Assembly: GCF_016522065.1 (NCBI RefSeq)
Contig: NZ_JAEHFV010000001.1
Location: 1 to 64,000, forward strand
Reading direction: 5' to 3'
DNA from: Flavobacterium agrisoli
GTDB lineage: Bacteria > Bacteroidota > Bacteroidia > Flavobacteriales > Flavobacteriaceae
Length of the DNA: 64,000 nt
A model generated the notes under the pieces. It was not told the origin of the DNA. It worked only from the letters and a program-made list of their open reading frames with translations, and did not search any database. Both the position numbers and the translations under genes were made by a program. This document shows, piece by piece, positions 9,062-18,460 of the stretch (position 1 is its first letter; every line of letters begins with the position of its first letter).

Positions 9062-10657
9062 ATGTTTGAAATTGCTGTTTACAGATTTAAGTTATTGATT
9101 ATTTGTGTTTTATTGTTTCCGGTTTTTATATTTGGACAATTTAAAAACATACAAAATGATGTTTTTTGGAATACAAAAGACGGTCAACCCATTTATAGTC
9201 AAGGGGGAGGAATTTTTAAATTTACCAGTCCTACAACCCATAAAGACACTTATTATTGGTATGGAGCCGAATATGAAGAAGCTTCTGTTTATCGTCAAAA
9301 TCCGGCCGTAACTTTAAAAACATGCACATTTAAAGCTATAAACTGTTACAGTTCGACCGATTTGGTGAATTGGACTTTTGAAAATACTGTTTTTACTACC
9401 CAAAATGCATTTCCGGATGGAAAAAAAACGTGGGTAGGTCGGATGGGCGTTGCTTTTGTTAAAGAAATAAATAAGTATGCTTTGTTTGTTCAACACGGTT
9501 CAGAAGTTTTAATTGCCTTAGCTAACTCGCCCACAAGCGAATTTACTTGGCATCAAAAAATCAATATGGAACCTTTGATAGGAACTACAAATACGGGAGA
9601 TCAAACCGTTTTTACCGATGATGACGGAAAATCCTATCTCATTTATTCTTACGGAAAAGGAAGAAATAAAATTTACGTTTCGGAAATAGGCATCAAAGAT
9701 GGAAAAGTGAATTTGTTAGATTGTACAAAAGTATTTCAAGGCGAAAGTCGTGAAGGAAATTGTATGTTTAAATACCAAAACAAGTATTACATGGCCGCTT
9801 CGAATATCTACGGTTGGGATTCTTCTTTTGCTTATTATTTGGTTGCTGATGCTATTCGAGGTCCTTATTTGCCTGCTAATGATATGCAAATTATGAAAGG
9901 TTCGGAAGAGGATTATGCGCACATCACACAAACTGGGTTTTTTTATACGATTAAAGGAACTAAAAAAGAAACAGTACTGTATTGTGGCGATCGTTGGGCT
10001 GATTTTGCAGGAAATGGATTGGGTTACAACCAATGGTTTCCGTTATCGTTTAAAGAAAATGAGGCGTATTTTAATTCGCTAAGTTCTTGGAATTTGAATG
10101 AGAAAACGGGTGAGTGGCAAGTAGAAAAAGACAATAACTACATTAAAAACGGAAGTTTTGAAGCCGATCGGAATAAAATACCAAGTAATTTTAAACCCAT
10201 TCAAGCACAACTTTTAGGTTGGAAAACAGAAGTTTTACAAGGAAATAAAATTAGTACCAGCGATGAAAATTCGCCAGTCCTAAATTATTTTAATTCTGAA
10301 GAAGATAGAAAAAAAGTAATTGGAGAAAAAAGTTTACAAATTAGCGACAAAGTAGATTTTGCTCGTAAAATTTCGCAAAAAATAGTTGATTCGCCTTTTG
10401 TAAAATTAGAAGATAGTCGCTATACTTTAACTGCAAAAATTAAAAACACTAATGGATTTTCGGAACTTAAATTATTTGCTGAAAGTGGCAGTGAAACTTT
10501 TTCTATCGCTATAAAAGATTCGAATGTAGATTGGAGAATCGTTACAATTCCGAATATCAAAATCAAAAAAGGAGAGGTCCAAATCGGAATTTTAGCAGCC
10601 GCCAAAGCAAATTCAGTTTGTTTAATTGATGATATTTCATTGGTTAAAAATAGATAA
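9062..10657 (+). CDS. secreted GH43-like glycoside hydrolase
   Basis: About 531 residues with a signal peptide ending FIFGQ. The N-terminal two thirds read as a five-bladed beta-propeller of the glycoside hydrolase family 43 type: GQPIYSQGGGIFKF, YYWYGAEY, STDLVNWTFEN, GDQTVFTDDDGKSYLIYS and a late propeller blade with LYCGDRWADF. The last about 170 residues (from NGSFEAD) form a beta-sandwich that may bind carbohydrate. Such enzymes cleave beta-galactan, arabinan or xylan side chains; the exact substrate is not visible. I start at 9062 (MFEIAVYRFKLL), which gives a cleaner signal peptide than the ATG at 9023. No SusCD neighbour is present. Confidence 0.75.
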   Translation: MFEIAVYRFKLLIICVLLFPVFIFGQFKNIQNDVFWNTKDGQPIYSQGGGIFKFTSPTTHKDTYYWYGAEYEEASVYRQNPAVTLKTCTFKAINCYSSTDLVNWTFENTVFTTQNAFPDGKKTWVGRMGVAFVKEINKYALFVQHGSEVLIALANSPTSEFTWHQKINMEPLIGTTNTGDQTVFTDDDGKSYLIYSYGKGRNKIYVSEIGIKDGKVNLLDCTKVFQGESREGNCMFKYQNKYYMAASNIYGWDSSFAYYLVADAIRGPYLPANDMQIMKGSEEDYAHITQTGFFYTIKGTKKETVLYCGDRWADFAGNGLGYNQWFPLSFKENEAYFNSLSSWNLNEKTGEWQVEKDNNYIKNGSFEADRNKIPSNFKPIQAQLLGWKTEVLQGNKISTSDENSPVLNYFNSEEDRKKVIGEKSLQISDKVDFARKISQKIVDSPFVKLEDSRYTLTAKIKNTNGFSELKLFAESGSETFSIAIKDSNVDWRIVTIPNIKIKKGEVQIGILAAAKANSVCLIDDISLVKNR

Positions 10658-10709
10658 AACATGTTTTTTTTAGAGGGAAATCTCCTCATCATTCTTCGTT
10701 TAAACTTCG

Positions 10710-10717
10710 TACCTTTG
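10710..10717 (+). promoter_or_regulatory. -7 box upstream of cvfB-like gene
   Basis: TACCTTTG matches TAnnTTTG and lies 45 bp before the ATG at 10762. No clear -33 TTG at the normal distance. Confidence 0.4.
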
Positions 10718-10761
10718 GCTTTTTAAAATAAGTCGGTTTTCGATTTTAGAATAATAAGAAA

Positions 10762-11619
10762 ATGATAGCAATAGGAAAATACAATACACTAACCATTTTA
10801 CGCGACACCAAAGTGGGTCTTTTTTTAGGAAATCCAGAAGAGGATCCAGAAGGGAAACACGATATACTTTTACCAAACAAATACGTACCAAATATATTTG
10901 AAATTGGCGAAGAAATTACCGTTTTTGCCTATTTAGATCACGAACAGCGTCCGGTTGCTACTACTTTAGAACCTTATATTTTATTGAATGAATTTGCTCT
11001 TTTGCGAGTAAATTACATTAACCAAGTGGGTGCTTTTATGGATTGGGGAATGGAAAAAGATATTTTGGTCCCTTTTAAAGAGCAAGCCCGACCGATGGAA
11101 AAAGGCAAGCGCTATTTGGTGTATTTGTACCTTGACGAAAAAACGGAACGTTTGGTAGCATCTAGCAAACTAAATCAGTTTTTAAATAACGATACCATTA
11201 CCGTTGAAAAAGGAGAAGAAGTAGATTTAATTGTTTCGCATATTACCGATTTAGGAATTAATGTAATTATAAACGAGCAACACAAAGGCCTTTTGTATAA
11301 AGACGAAGTTTATGATGATGCTATACGTACCGGAGATAGAATGCGGGGTTTTATTAAAAACATTCGTCCTGATAATAAAATTGACGTGAGTTTACAAATG
11401 CAAGGCTACCAAAATGTAGAACCGAATGCGCAAAAAATTGTAGACGAACTCAGAGCCAATCGCGGTTACTTACGATTAAACGATAATTCGCATCCCGAAG
11501 ACATCAAAACGGTTTTAAAAATGAGTAAAAAAACATTTAAAAAAGCTATTGGCGCACTGTATAAAGACCATATAATCGAAATAAAGGAAGACGGTATTTA
11601 CTTGATTCAAAAGGACTAA
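10762..11619 (+). CDS. cvfB: S1-domain RNA-binding protein, CvfB family
   Basis: A 285-residue cytoplasmic protein made of S1-like RNA-binding domains and a C-terminal winged helix, matching the CvfB/YitL family. Visible parts are an N-terminal S1-like barrel (IGKYNTLTILRDTKVGLFLG), a second (ALLRVNYINQVGAFMDWGMEKDILVPF), a third S1 barrel around IVSHITDLGINVIINEQHKG, and the final helix-turn-helix-like segment SKKTFKKAIGALYKDHIIEI. In staphylococci CvfB affects virulence gene expression; in Bacteroidota the role is undefined. It is monocistronic, with its own promoter box and terminator. Confidence 0.85.
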   Translation: MIAIGKYNTLTILRDTKVGLFLGNPEEDPEGKHDILLPNKYVPNIFEIGEEITVFAYLDHEQRPVATTLEPYILLNEFALLRVNYINQVGAFMDWGMEKDILVPFKEQARPMEKGKRYLVYLYLDEKTERLVASSKLNQFLNNDTITVEKGEEVDLIVSHITDLGINVIINEQHKGLLYKDEVYDDAIRTGDRMRGFIKNIRPDNKIDVSLQMQGYQNVEPNAQKIVDELRANRGYLRLNDNSHPEDIKTVLKMSKKTFKKAIGALYKDHIIEIKEDGIYLIQKD

Positions 11620-11625
11620 AAGAAA

Positions 11626-11660
11626 AAAGACCAATCTATTGCAGATTGGTCTTTCTCTTT
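11626..11660 (+). terminator. intrinsic terminator after cvfB
   Basis: AAAGACCAATC at 11626-11636 pairs perfectly with GATTGGTCTTT at 11644-11654 across a 7-nt loop; a T-rich tail follows. It starts 7 bp after the stop codon. Confidence 0.9.
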
Positions 11661-12349
11661 TATTTCAGTTTTAAAAAAAATTGTAATTAAAAAAAAACAA
11701 AAATAAAATTAATGCATGTCCATCATAAAAATTGTTTGTAAACGTTACGCTCTATTCATTTTTCTAGTGTATACGTTATCATTTGATGAAAAGAGCCTTA
11801 ATTTTTGCGATGGTTTGTCTTTTAAATGTGGAATTAAGTTTTCGTAAAGGCCTAATAAATTTCACAGTTAAACCCTTTGGTTTTTTAATTTCATCTCAAA
11901 ATTATTTATTAATCTTCTATTCGAGAAATTCAAATACAAAAAGAATAAATTAATCTTGCTGTCAACCTTTGGTGTTACTTTTTATTATCAGCAATTAGGT
12001 AAACAAAACGTAACATTTGCTCATTGCTCGTCATTTTGGTATTTAAAAACTCAGAAAAATGAGCGACAAATTGTTTGAATTGTCTCAAAAAAATCATTTT
12101 TTAGGTTAATAAATCAGTGAAAGAAAATCAATCTAATAAATCAGTTAAAATGTATTTAATTGATTATTAGATAGTAAAGTTACGTATTAAATTTTAGTCT
12201 CAATTCAATACGACTTGTTTTTTTTGTAATTCAAGTAAAATTTAACGTTTTTGGGAGCGTTTGGCAGCATCTTACTTTGGTTTAGGTATTCGTTTCTCTA
12301 AAAAATGCCTTATTTTTACACTATCATTATTTAAAAAATTATAGTAAAA
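11661..12349. other. 690-bp intergenic region before menB
   Basis: I see no gene on either strand; short reading frames end quickly and none resembles a known protein. Base composition is very AT-rich. The only structure noticed is a 12-bp direct repeat TAATAAATCAGT at 12107-12118 and 12134-12145, start-to-start spacing 27 bp. The distance to menB leaves room for a long leader or a decayed gene, but nothing supports either. Confidence 0.5.
12107..12145. repeat. 12-bp direct repeat upstream of menB
   Basis: TAATAAATCAGT occurs twice (12107-12118, 12134-12145). A spacing of 27 bp could be two regulator sites on roughly similar helix faces, but this is only a positional guess. Confidence 0.45.
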
Positions 12350-13180
12350 ATGGATTGGATTACTGTCAAAGAATTTGAAGATATTACCTATAAAAAGTGC
12401 AATGGAGTTGCCCGAATAGCATTTAATAGACCCAACGTTCGCAACGCATTTCGCCCTAAAACAACATCCGAATTATACCAAGCCTTTTATGATGCACAAG
12501 AAGACACTTCTATAGGAGTAGTGTTGTTGTCTGCCGAAGGACCTTCTACCAAAGATGGCGTCTATTCTTTTTGTAGCGGAGGCGATCAAAATGCCCGTGG
12601 TCACCAAGGTTATGTGGGTGATGATGGCCAACATCGATTAAATATTCTCGAAGTACAACGTTTAATTCGATTTATGCCCAAAGTTGTAATTGCAGTGGTA
12701 CCAGGTTGGGCAGTTGGAGGCGGACATAGTTTGCATGTAGTTTGCGATATGACTTTGGCAAGTAAAGAACATTCAATTTTTAAACAAACCGATGCTGATG
12801 TAACCAGCTTTGACGGAGGTTATGGTTCGGCTTATTTGGCTAAAATGGTTGGGCAGAAAAAAGCTAGAGAAATTTTCTTCTTAGGCAGAAATTATTCGGC
12901 TCAAGAAGCTTTTGAAATGGGAATGGTAAATGCCGTTATTCCGCACGATGAATTAGAAGCAACTGCGTACGAGTGGGCGCAAGAAATTTTACAAAAATCG
13001 CCGACCTCTATAAAAATGTTAAAATTTGCTATGAATTTGACCGATGATGGTATGGTGGGACAACAAGTATTTGCTGGTGAAGCTACCCGATTGGCCTATA
13101 TGACCGAAGAGGCCAAAGAAGGAAGAAATGCTTTTTTAGAGAAAAGAAAACCCAATTTTGATAAAAAATGGTTGCCATAA
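12350..13180 (+). CDS. menB: 1,4-dihydroxy-2-naphthoyl-CoA synthase (MenB)
   Basis: A 276-residue crotonase-fold enzyme that closes the naphthoquinone ring of o-succinylbenzoyl-CoA in menaquinone synthesis. Family signatures are NRPNVRNAFRPKTTSEL near the N-terminus, the glycine-rich oxyanion segment SFCSGGDQNARGHQGY, PGWAVGGGHSLHVVCDMTLAS, and DADVTSFDGGYGSAYLAKMVG. Length is normal for MenB. menA follows 71 bp downstream on the same strand, so the two probably form an operon that also includes the UPF0173 gene. Confidence 0.95.
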   Translation: MDWITVKEFEDITYKKCNGVARIAFNRPNVRNAFRPKTTSELYQAFYDAQEDTSIGVVLLSAEGPSTKDGVYSFCSGGDQNARGHQGYVGDDGQHRLNILEVQRLIRFMPKVVIAVVPGWAVGGGHSLHVVCDMTLASKEHSIFKQTDADVTSFDGGYGSAYLAKMVGQKKAREIFFLGRNYSAQEAFEMGMVNAVIPHDELEATAYEWAQEILQKSPTSIKMLKFAMNLTDDGMVGQQVFAGEATRLAYMTEEAKEGRNAFLEKRKPNFDKKWLP

Positions 13181-13251
13181 AAGTATTCCGTATTAAATAA
13201 AAATCGAGTAAATTAATAAAACGATTTAAGAATTAAAAGATAATATTATTT

Positions 13252-14214
13252 ATGAAACATTGGATTGAAGCTGCTAGATTGCGTACACTGCCTTTATCGG
13301 TATCCGGAATTATTGTTGGAAGTATGTATGCGTTAGCAAATCCGCCCGAAGATATTTACACGCCTACGGATGTATTCAACTGGCAAATTTTAGGTTTTGC
13401 CTTATTGACCACATTGGGTTTACAAGTACTTTCAAATTTTGCCAACGATTATGGTGATGGAGTTAAAGGAACCGATAACGAAGATCGAATTGGCCCAAAA
13501 AGAACCATTCAAAGTGGGAAAATTACACCTCAAGCAATGAAAAAAGCTTTGGTTATTACGGCTGTTTTAACTCTTTTTTCGGCTATGGCATTGATTTATG
13601 TAGCTTTTGGAAATTCTAATTTTGTGTATTCTGTGTTGTATTTGCTTTTAGGAATTGCAGCTATAATTTCGGCTATTCGCTATACTGTTGGGCGTTCGGC
13701 TTATGGTTATAAAGGATTAGGCGATGTATTTGTTTTCATTTTTTTTGGTTTAGTGAGTACTTTGGGTGTACATTTTTTGTATGCTAAACAATTGGATGCC
13801 TTGCTTTTTTTGCCTGCTGTTAGCATTGGTTTGTTAAGTGTTGGCGTACTCAATTTGAATAATATGCGAGATGAAGTTTCTGATAAAAAATCAGGAAAAA
13901 ATACGCTAGTTGTGCAAATGGGAGGTGAAAAAGCCAAAAAATACCATTATTTTTTAATTATAACGGCCATGATTTGCGTATTGGTTTTTGCGTTTTTAAG
14001 TGAATTTAGATTGGATCAGTATTTATTTGTACTGGCTTTTATTCCGATGGTGTTGCATTTAAAAACCGTTTCTCAAAATAAAGAACCTCGATTATTAGAT
14101 CCGGAATTAAAGAAACTGGCATTGAGTACTTTTTTGTTGGCAGTCTTATTATCTGTGGCAATGATTTCGCTTTTGTCAGATATTTTTGTAAATTTATTTT
14201 TGGGAGGTCGATAA
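13252..14214 (+). CDS. menA: 1,4-dihydroxy-2-naphthoate polyprenyltransferase (MenA)
   Basis: A 320-residue integral membrane UbiA-family prenyltransferase with about eight hydrophobic segments. The allylic diphosphate and Mg-binding motif is seen in NDYGDGVKGTDNEDR, and a second acidic motif in NNMRDEVSDKKSGKNTLVV. It attaches the isoprenoid tail to dihydroxynaphthoate, giving demethylmenaquinone, in the inner membrane. It lies between menB and a metallo-beta-lactamase-fold gene, each within about 70 bp, consistent with one plus-strand unit. Confidence 0.93.
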   Translation: MKHWIEAARLRTLPLSVSGIIVGSMYALANPPEDIYTPTDVFNWQILGFALLTTLGLQVLSNFANDYGDGVKGTDNEDRIGPKRTIQSGKITPQAMKKALVITAVLTLFSAMALIYVAFGNSNFVYSVLYLLLGIAAIISAIRYTVGRSAYGYKGLGDVFVFIFFGLVSTLGVHFLYAKQLDALLFLPAVSIGLLSVGVLNLNNMRDEVSDKKSGKNTLVVQMGGEKAKKYHYFLIITAMICVLVFAFLSEFRLDQYLFVLAFIPMVLHLKTVSQNKEPRLLDPELKKLALSTFLLAVLLSVAMISLLSDIFVNLFLGGR

Positions 14215-14255
14215 ATCCAAACCAATTTTTATAAACTATTTTGAATTAAAAAAAT

Positions 14256-14933
14256 ATGAAAATAACATTTTACGGTCATGCTTCTTTAGGAATAGAAGTG
14301 GGAGGAAAACAACTTTTAGTGGATCCGTTTATTTCGGGAAATCCAGCCGCTTCAAAAATTGATATTGCAACACTGCAAGCAGATTATATTTTGCTGACTC
14401 ATGCGCATGGTGATCATATTTTAGATGTTGAAGCTATTGCGAAACGAACCAACGCTATCATTATTTCGAACGCCGAGATTTCGGGTTATTACGCGAATAA
14501 AAATTTAAAAACACATCCTATGAATCATGGGGGGAGTTGGCAATTTGATTTCGGAAAAGTGAAATATGTAAATGCAATTCATTCGAGTTCATTTCCCGAT
14601 GGGAGTTATGGCGGAAATCCAGGCGGATTTGTAATTGAAGGTGAACATAAAAACATTTACATTGCGGGAGACACAGCGTTGACAATGGATATGAAATTGA
14701 TTCCGATGCGAACGAAACTCGATTTAGCTATTTTGCCTATTGGAAACAATTTTACAATGGATGTTGAAGATGCTATCATTGCTTCGGATTTTGTGGAATG
14801 TGACAAAGTGCTTGGGTATCATTATGATACGTTTGGTTATATTGAAATTAACCATGAAGCGGCCATTAAAAAGTTTTTCGATAAAGGAAAAGATTTGATG
14901 TTATTGGAAATTGGTGCTTCTATTGAATTGTAA
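14256..14933 (+). CDS. UPF0173 metal-dependent hydrolase
   Basis: A 225-residue metallo-beta-lactamase-fold hydrolase of the UPF0173 type. The zinc-binding motif THAHGDH is at about residues 49-55, with further ligands in the GDTAL segment and the late H in LGYHYDTF. It is normal family length with no signal peptide, so cytoplasmic. The physiological substrate of UPF0173 proteins is unknown. It follows menA by 41 bp and precedes mepB by 14 bp, suggesting co-transcription. Confidence 0.88.
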   Translation: MKITFYGHASLGIEVGGKQLLVDPFISGNPAASKIDIATLQADYILLTHAHGDHILDVEAIAKRTNAIIISNAEISGYYANKNLKTHPMNHGGSWQFDFGKVKYVNAIHSSSFPDGSYGGNPGGFVIEGEHKNIYIAGDTALTMDMKLIPMRTKLDLAILPIGNNFTMDVEDAIIASDFVECDKVLGYHYDTFGYIEINHEAAIKKFFDKGKDLMLLEIGASIEL

Positions 14934-14947
14934 ATTTTTATTTTTTT

Positions 14948-15415
14948 TTGAATTTACAAGAATATATACCTCATGAAATAATACTTGCTTTGCAAAAACA
15001 ATTTGCTTGTTCGGATAGTTTCGATTACCAACAATTGGTAATCGAAACCGAAAGCAAGGAGTACCATGCTTGTCGATTTTATTTAAAAAAACATCTAATT
15101 GTTTTTCGAAAAGCCAAAATTACTCCAACCAAAATCGGACAGTTTGTAACCTTATACAAACGAAATTCGGATAAAAAAATAGCTCCTTTTACTATTTCTG
15201 ATGCAATTGATTACGTAGTGATTTGGGTTAGTAACGAATTTCAAGAAGGCTATTTTAAATTTTCGAAAAGTATTTTAGTTGAAAAAGGTATTTTTTCAAC
15301 TGCAAACCGAGAAGGGAAAAGAGCTTTTCGGATTTATCCACCATGGGATATTGCAAAAAACAAACAAGCCGTTTCATCTCAAAAATGGCAACTAAATTAT
15401 TTTTTTGAAATCTAA
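14948..15415 (+). CDS. MepB family protein
   Basis: A 155-residue protein matching the MepB domain. Recognisable segments are FVTLYKRNSDKKIAPF, the strand YVVIWV, FSKSILVEKGIFSTAN and the C-terminal KRAFRIYPPWDIAKNKQA. MepB was named from the staphylococcal mepRAB multidrug-resistance operon, but its biochemical role is unknown. The reading frame starts with TTG at 14948, since the conserved N-terminal part leaves no ATG before it. It overlaps the convergent FUSC gene by 4 bp at its 3' end. Confidence 0.75.
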   Translation: MNLQEYIPHEIILALQKQFACSDSFDYQQLVIETESKEYHACRFYLKKHLIVFRKAKITPTKIGQFVTLYKRNSDKKIAPFTISDAIDYVVIWVSNEFQEGYFKFSKSILVEKGIFSTANREGKRAFRIYPPWDIAKNKQAVSSQKWQLNYFFEI

Positions 15416-17622
15416 TTAGTATTAGCTGCAACAAATTCTTGACTAACTCTTAAAATGTTGTTGGCGATATTGTTCATCCAAGTTAATTGTTCAATTACCA
15501 ATTGTACTTCCTGCATTTGATCGTGTGATTTTTCATCGTTAAGCGCATAAATTTTTTCACGCACTTTTTTTAATTCATCAAAACGCATATTTAAGGCTTG
15601 TTGGTCTTTTTCGGGGTTAAAATCGTAGGGTTCTTTATTAAGGATAGAAACCGAAATACTTAATTTTTTACTGACTGTTTCTACAATAAAATTGAAACTC
15701 TCCGAAGCCGAAGTAGTTTTATGCGACTGAATATAAGTTCCTAAAGACGCTGTAGCCGATAATAAAGAATGATTCAAAACGGCTAATTTATTGATTTGCG
15801 GTAACAATTTTTGCTTCGATTTGGGTTCTTGCAACATCCGTTGAAAGGAAGCGGTTAAATTTCCAATTTCGATAAAAGCATGTTTTCGGGCCAATCGATA
15901 TTCAATAGGAATGATGCCTTTATTGTTGTAGTAAATGGCTGTTTCTTTCAAATAAAGTCGGTTAGCATCTACCGAATGCGTAATAAAGTTTTTGGTATTC
16001 AAAAATTCCCAAGAAGGCCATAAAAAATGATTGGCTAAAAAAGCTAAGGTTGCACCTACCAGTGTATCCGCAATTCTGAACTGAATAACTTCGTGAATAT
16101 TGGGTGTCATAATGCCGTAAACAAACACCACATACATGGTAATAAAAGTAGCTCCAATTTTGTAATTACTCTGATTGAAATAAATTCCGATAAGCATGCA
16201 TACAATGGCTAAAGTGCTTAAAAAAAGATGGCTGGTGGTTATGGAAACAATTCCAAAAGCCAAAACAGCACCCACCAATGTACCAATGGTACGGTTATAG
16301 GAGCGTTCTTTGGTTAAGCCATAACCCGGCCGCATGATTACCACTATAGTTAGTAAAATCCAATATACATTTTGAAAAGGCAATACTTTTCCAATTAAAA
16401 ATCCCACCATTATAGTACATGTCAAACGCAACGAATGGCGAAAGAAAGAAGACGAAAAGCTTAAATTATCGAAAAAAGTACTTAGCGGATAATATTGTTG
16501 CGTCATGAATTGTTCTAACCCTTTGTTTCGTTCCTTAAAATCAAAAGATTTTATTGCCAATGCAAAAGCCCGATCAACCATTCTAATTTTTTCAACTTGG
16601 TTTTTGGCATATTTCGACATGTTGGCAAGCATCATCGCTACTTCGGTTCGATTGTCTATTTCGCGATCATTTTTGTAATTTTCTACGGCTTGTTCTAACT
16701 TTTTTAGAGCCTTGTTTATGTCTTGTTTTGAGCCGTATTTTATTGATTTGTGAACACTCGTAGATAGTTTTTTTAATTTACTGGCCAACTTGTAAGCCAA
16801 ATCCTGATAGTCTTCTAAAACTTCCGGATGGTCTTTTAAATAATCAATTAATTTATCGTGATCGAAAGAAGTGGAAAGCGCCAATTCTTGAATTTCAACT
16901 AAAGTGATAAAAGCAATCAGTAATTTTTTACTTTGTCCTGATATTCCCGAATTGATTTTATTACTGAATAAAATCTGACGCAGATTTTCGTGAATTTCAT
17001 TTATTTTAACCTGTAAATCGAGCTGTTTTTGAATGATTTTGGGTCTGTCGGCATTTACATTCCATAAATCTCCTCTTAATTTTAAGTATTTGGCCGTTAA
17101 TCGTATAAGTTCGGCTAACTCAATTTCTACATATCGAAACGGTTGCACATAATGAAAAGCCAAGGAAACTAATAAGTAAAAAATTCCGCCCGAAAAAGTA
17201 TAAAGTGCATACCATAAGGCTTCCCAACCTTCTCTAATATGTGCAAAAGAAAGCGAAATTGCCAATAATGCCGAAAAGGAAACTTGCGAGGCTCTTTGTC
17301 CATAAACTGTAAGCATCGAAGAAGCAAAAAGCAAAATGGCTAAAACCGGATAAAAAATTAGGTTATAATGATAAGTAAGATTTACAATTAATATCAATCC
17401 GGCAAATATAGCTGATGCTACAAGTAGTCCATTAACTTTATGCCGAATTGTACTAGGAATATCTGTCGGATGTGCATAAAATGCTCCTAGTGCACAGGCT
17501 ACACCAATGTCAAATTGCCCCATCCAACTAAAAATAACGGCGGGCAGGGCGGCAGCAATGGTTACTTTTAAGGCGCTTGCAAAGGCAACACTTTGGGCAT
17601 GTTTTATAATTTTTCGGAGCAT
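15412..17622 (-). CDS. FUSC family inner-membrane protein (YccS/YhfK-like)
   Basis: A 736-residue protein with two similar membrane blocks: about five or six hydrophobic segments at residues 10-160 and another set at about 390-520 containing RPGYGLTKERSYNRTIGTLVGA, the typical FUSC repeat signature. Between and after these lie long helical cytoplasmic regions (LEQAVENYKNDREI). Family members are linked to efflux of aromatic compounds, but the substrate here is unknown. It is a monocistronic minus-strand gene converging on mepB, and the upstream side faces the divergent def gene. Confidence 0.88.
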   Translation of the reverse strand: MLRKIIKHAQSVAFASALKVTIAAALPAVIFSWMGQFDIGVACALGAFYAHPTDIPSTIRHKVNGLLVASAIFAGLILIVNLTYHYNLIFYPVLAILLFASSMLTVYGQRASQVSFSALLAISLSFAHIREGWEALWYALYTFSGGIFYLLVSLAFHYVQPFRYVEIELAELIRLTAKYLKLRGDLWNVNADRPKIIQKQLDLQVKINEIHENLRQILFSNKINSGISGQSKKLLIAFITLVEIQELALSTSFDHDKLIDYLKDHPEVLEDYQDLAYKLASKLKKLSTSVHKSIKYGSKQDINKALKKLEQAVENYKNDREIDNRTEVAMMLANMSKYAKNQVEKIRMVDRAFALAIKSFDFKERNKGLEQFMTQQYYPLSTFFDNLSFSSSFFRHSLRLTCTIMVGFLIGKVLPFQNVYWILLTIVVIMRPGYGLTKERSYNRTIGTLVGAVLAFGIVSITTSHLFLSTLAIVCMLIGIYFNQSNYKIGATFITMYVVFVYGIMTPNIHEVIQFRIADTLVGATLAFLANHFLWPSWEFLNTKNFITHSVDANRLYLKETAIYYNNKGIIPIEYRLARKHAFIEIGNLTASFQRMLQEPKSKQKLLPQINKLAVLNHSLLSATASLGTYIQSHKTTSASESFNFIVETVSKKLSISVSILNKEPYDFNPEKDQQALNMRFDELKKVREKIYALNDEKSHDQMQEVQLVIEQLTWMNNIANNILRVSQEFVAANTN

Positions 17623-17752
17623 AAACTAAGAGTTGCTAACAAACGATACATTCGGATTTTACGGGTTGTTCGTACCGACATTCTATTGGTTAAACTTACA
17701 AAAATTATGTTATATAATCCGGTATAATCAGCTAATCATTCGTATTTTTTAC

Positions 17753-17760
17753 TACTTTTG
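17753..17760 (+). promoter_or_regulatory. -7 box upstream of def
   Basis: TACTTTTG (followed by CG) matches TAnnTTTG and lies 58 bp before the def start codon. A -33 TTG is not obvious. Confidence 0.45.
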
Positions 17761-17818
17761 CGAACCATGATCTAAGCATGTAAACGTAAATATCTTAGAA
17801 CTAAAAAATTACAATAAA

Positions 17819-18406
17819 ATGATTTTACCAATTATAGGATATGGTGATCCTGTTTTACGAAAAGTATGCGAGAATGTTGCTGAGGATTATCCTAATTTAA
17901 AAGAAACAATTGCCAACATGTATGAAACCATGTACAACGCTTATGGTGTAGGTTTAGCCGCTCCACAAGTGGGAATGGCTTTGCGTCTTTTTGTAATTGA
18001 TACAACACCTTTTAGCGAAGACGAAGATTTACCTGAAAATGAACAAAAACAATTAAAAGGATTTAAAAAAACTTTTATTAATGCCAAAATTATAAAAGAA
18101 GAAGGCGAATTATGGGCCTTTAACGAAGGTTGTTTGAGTATTCCTGATGTGAGAGAAGATGTATACCGTCATGAAAAAATTACAATTGAATATTGCGAAG
18201 AAGATTTTGTAATGAAAACAGAAGTTTTTGACGGATTAGCAGCACGCGTTATTCAGCACGAATACGACCATATTGAAGGAGTGTTATTTACCGATAAAAT
18301 ATCTTCTTTGAAAAAAAGATTGATTCAGAAAAAATTAAAAAATATTTCCGAAGGTAAAACGTTTCAAGATTATCGCATGAAATTTTTTGGAAAAAAAGGG
18401 AGATAA
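17819..18406 (+). CDS. def: peptide deformylase
   Basis: A 195-residue metalloenzyme that removes the N-formyl group from nascent proteins. All three family motifs are present: GVGLAAPQ at residues 43-50, EGCLSIP with the metal-binding cysteine, and QHEYDH with the catalytic glutamate and two histidine ligands. Length and start (MILPIIGYGDPVLR) are typical. A DUF5606 gene follows 54 bp downstream and mazG beyond a terminator, a gene order seen in other Flavobacteriaceae. Confidence 0.95.
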   Translation: MILPIIGYGDPVLRKVCENVAEDYPNLKETIANMYETMYNAYGVGLAAPQVGMALRLFVIDTTPFSEDEDLPENEQKQLKGFKKTFINAKIIKEEGELWAFNEGCLSIPDVREDVYRHEKITIEYCEEDFVMKTEVFDGLAARVIQHEYDHIEGVLFTDKISSLKKRLIQKKLKNISEGKTFQDYRMKFFGKKGR

Positions 18407-18460
18407 TCCTTCTTTAATTGGAATTGAAAAAACCGAATTCTTAATACAAATTATAATAAA

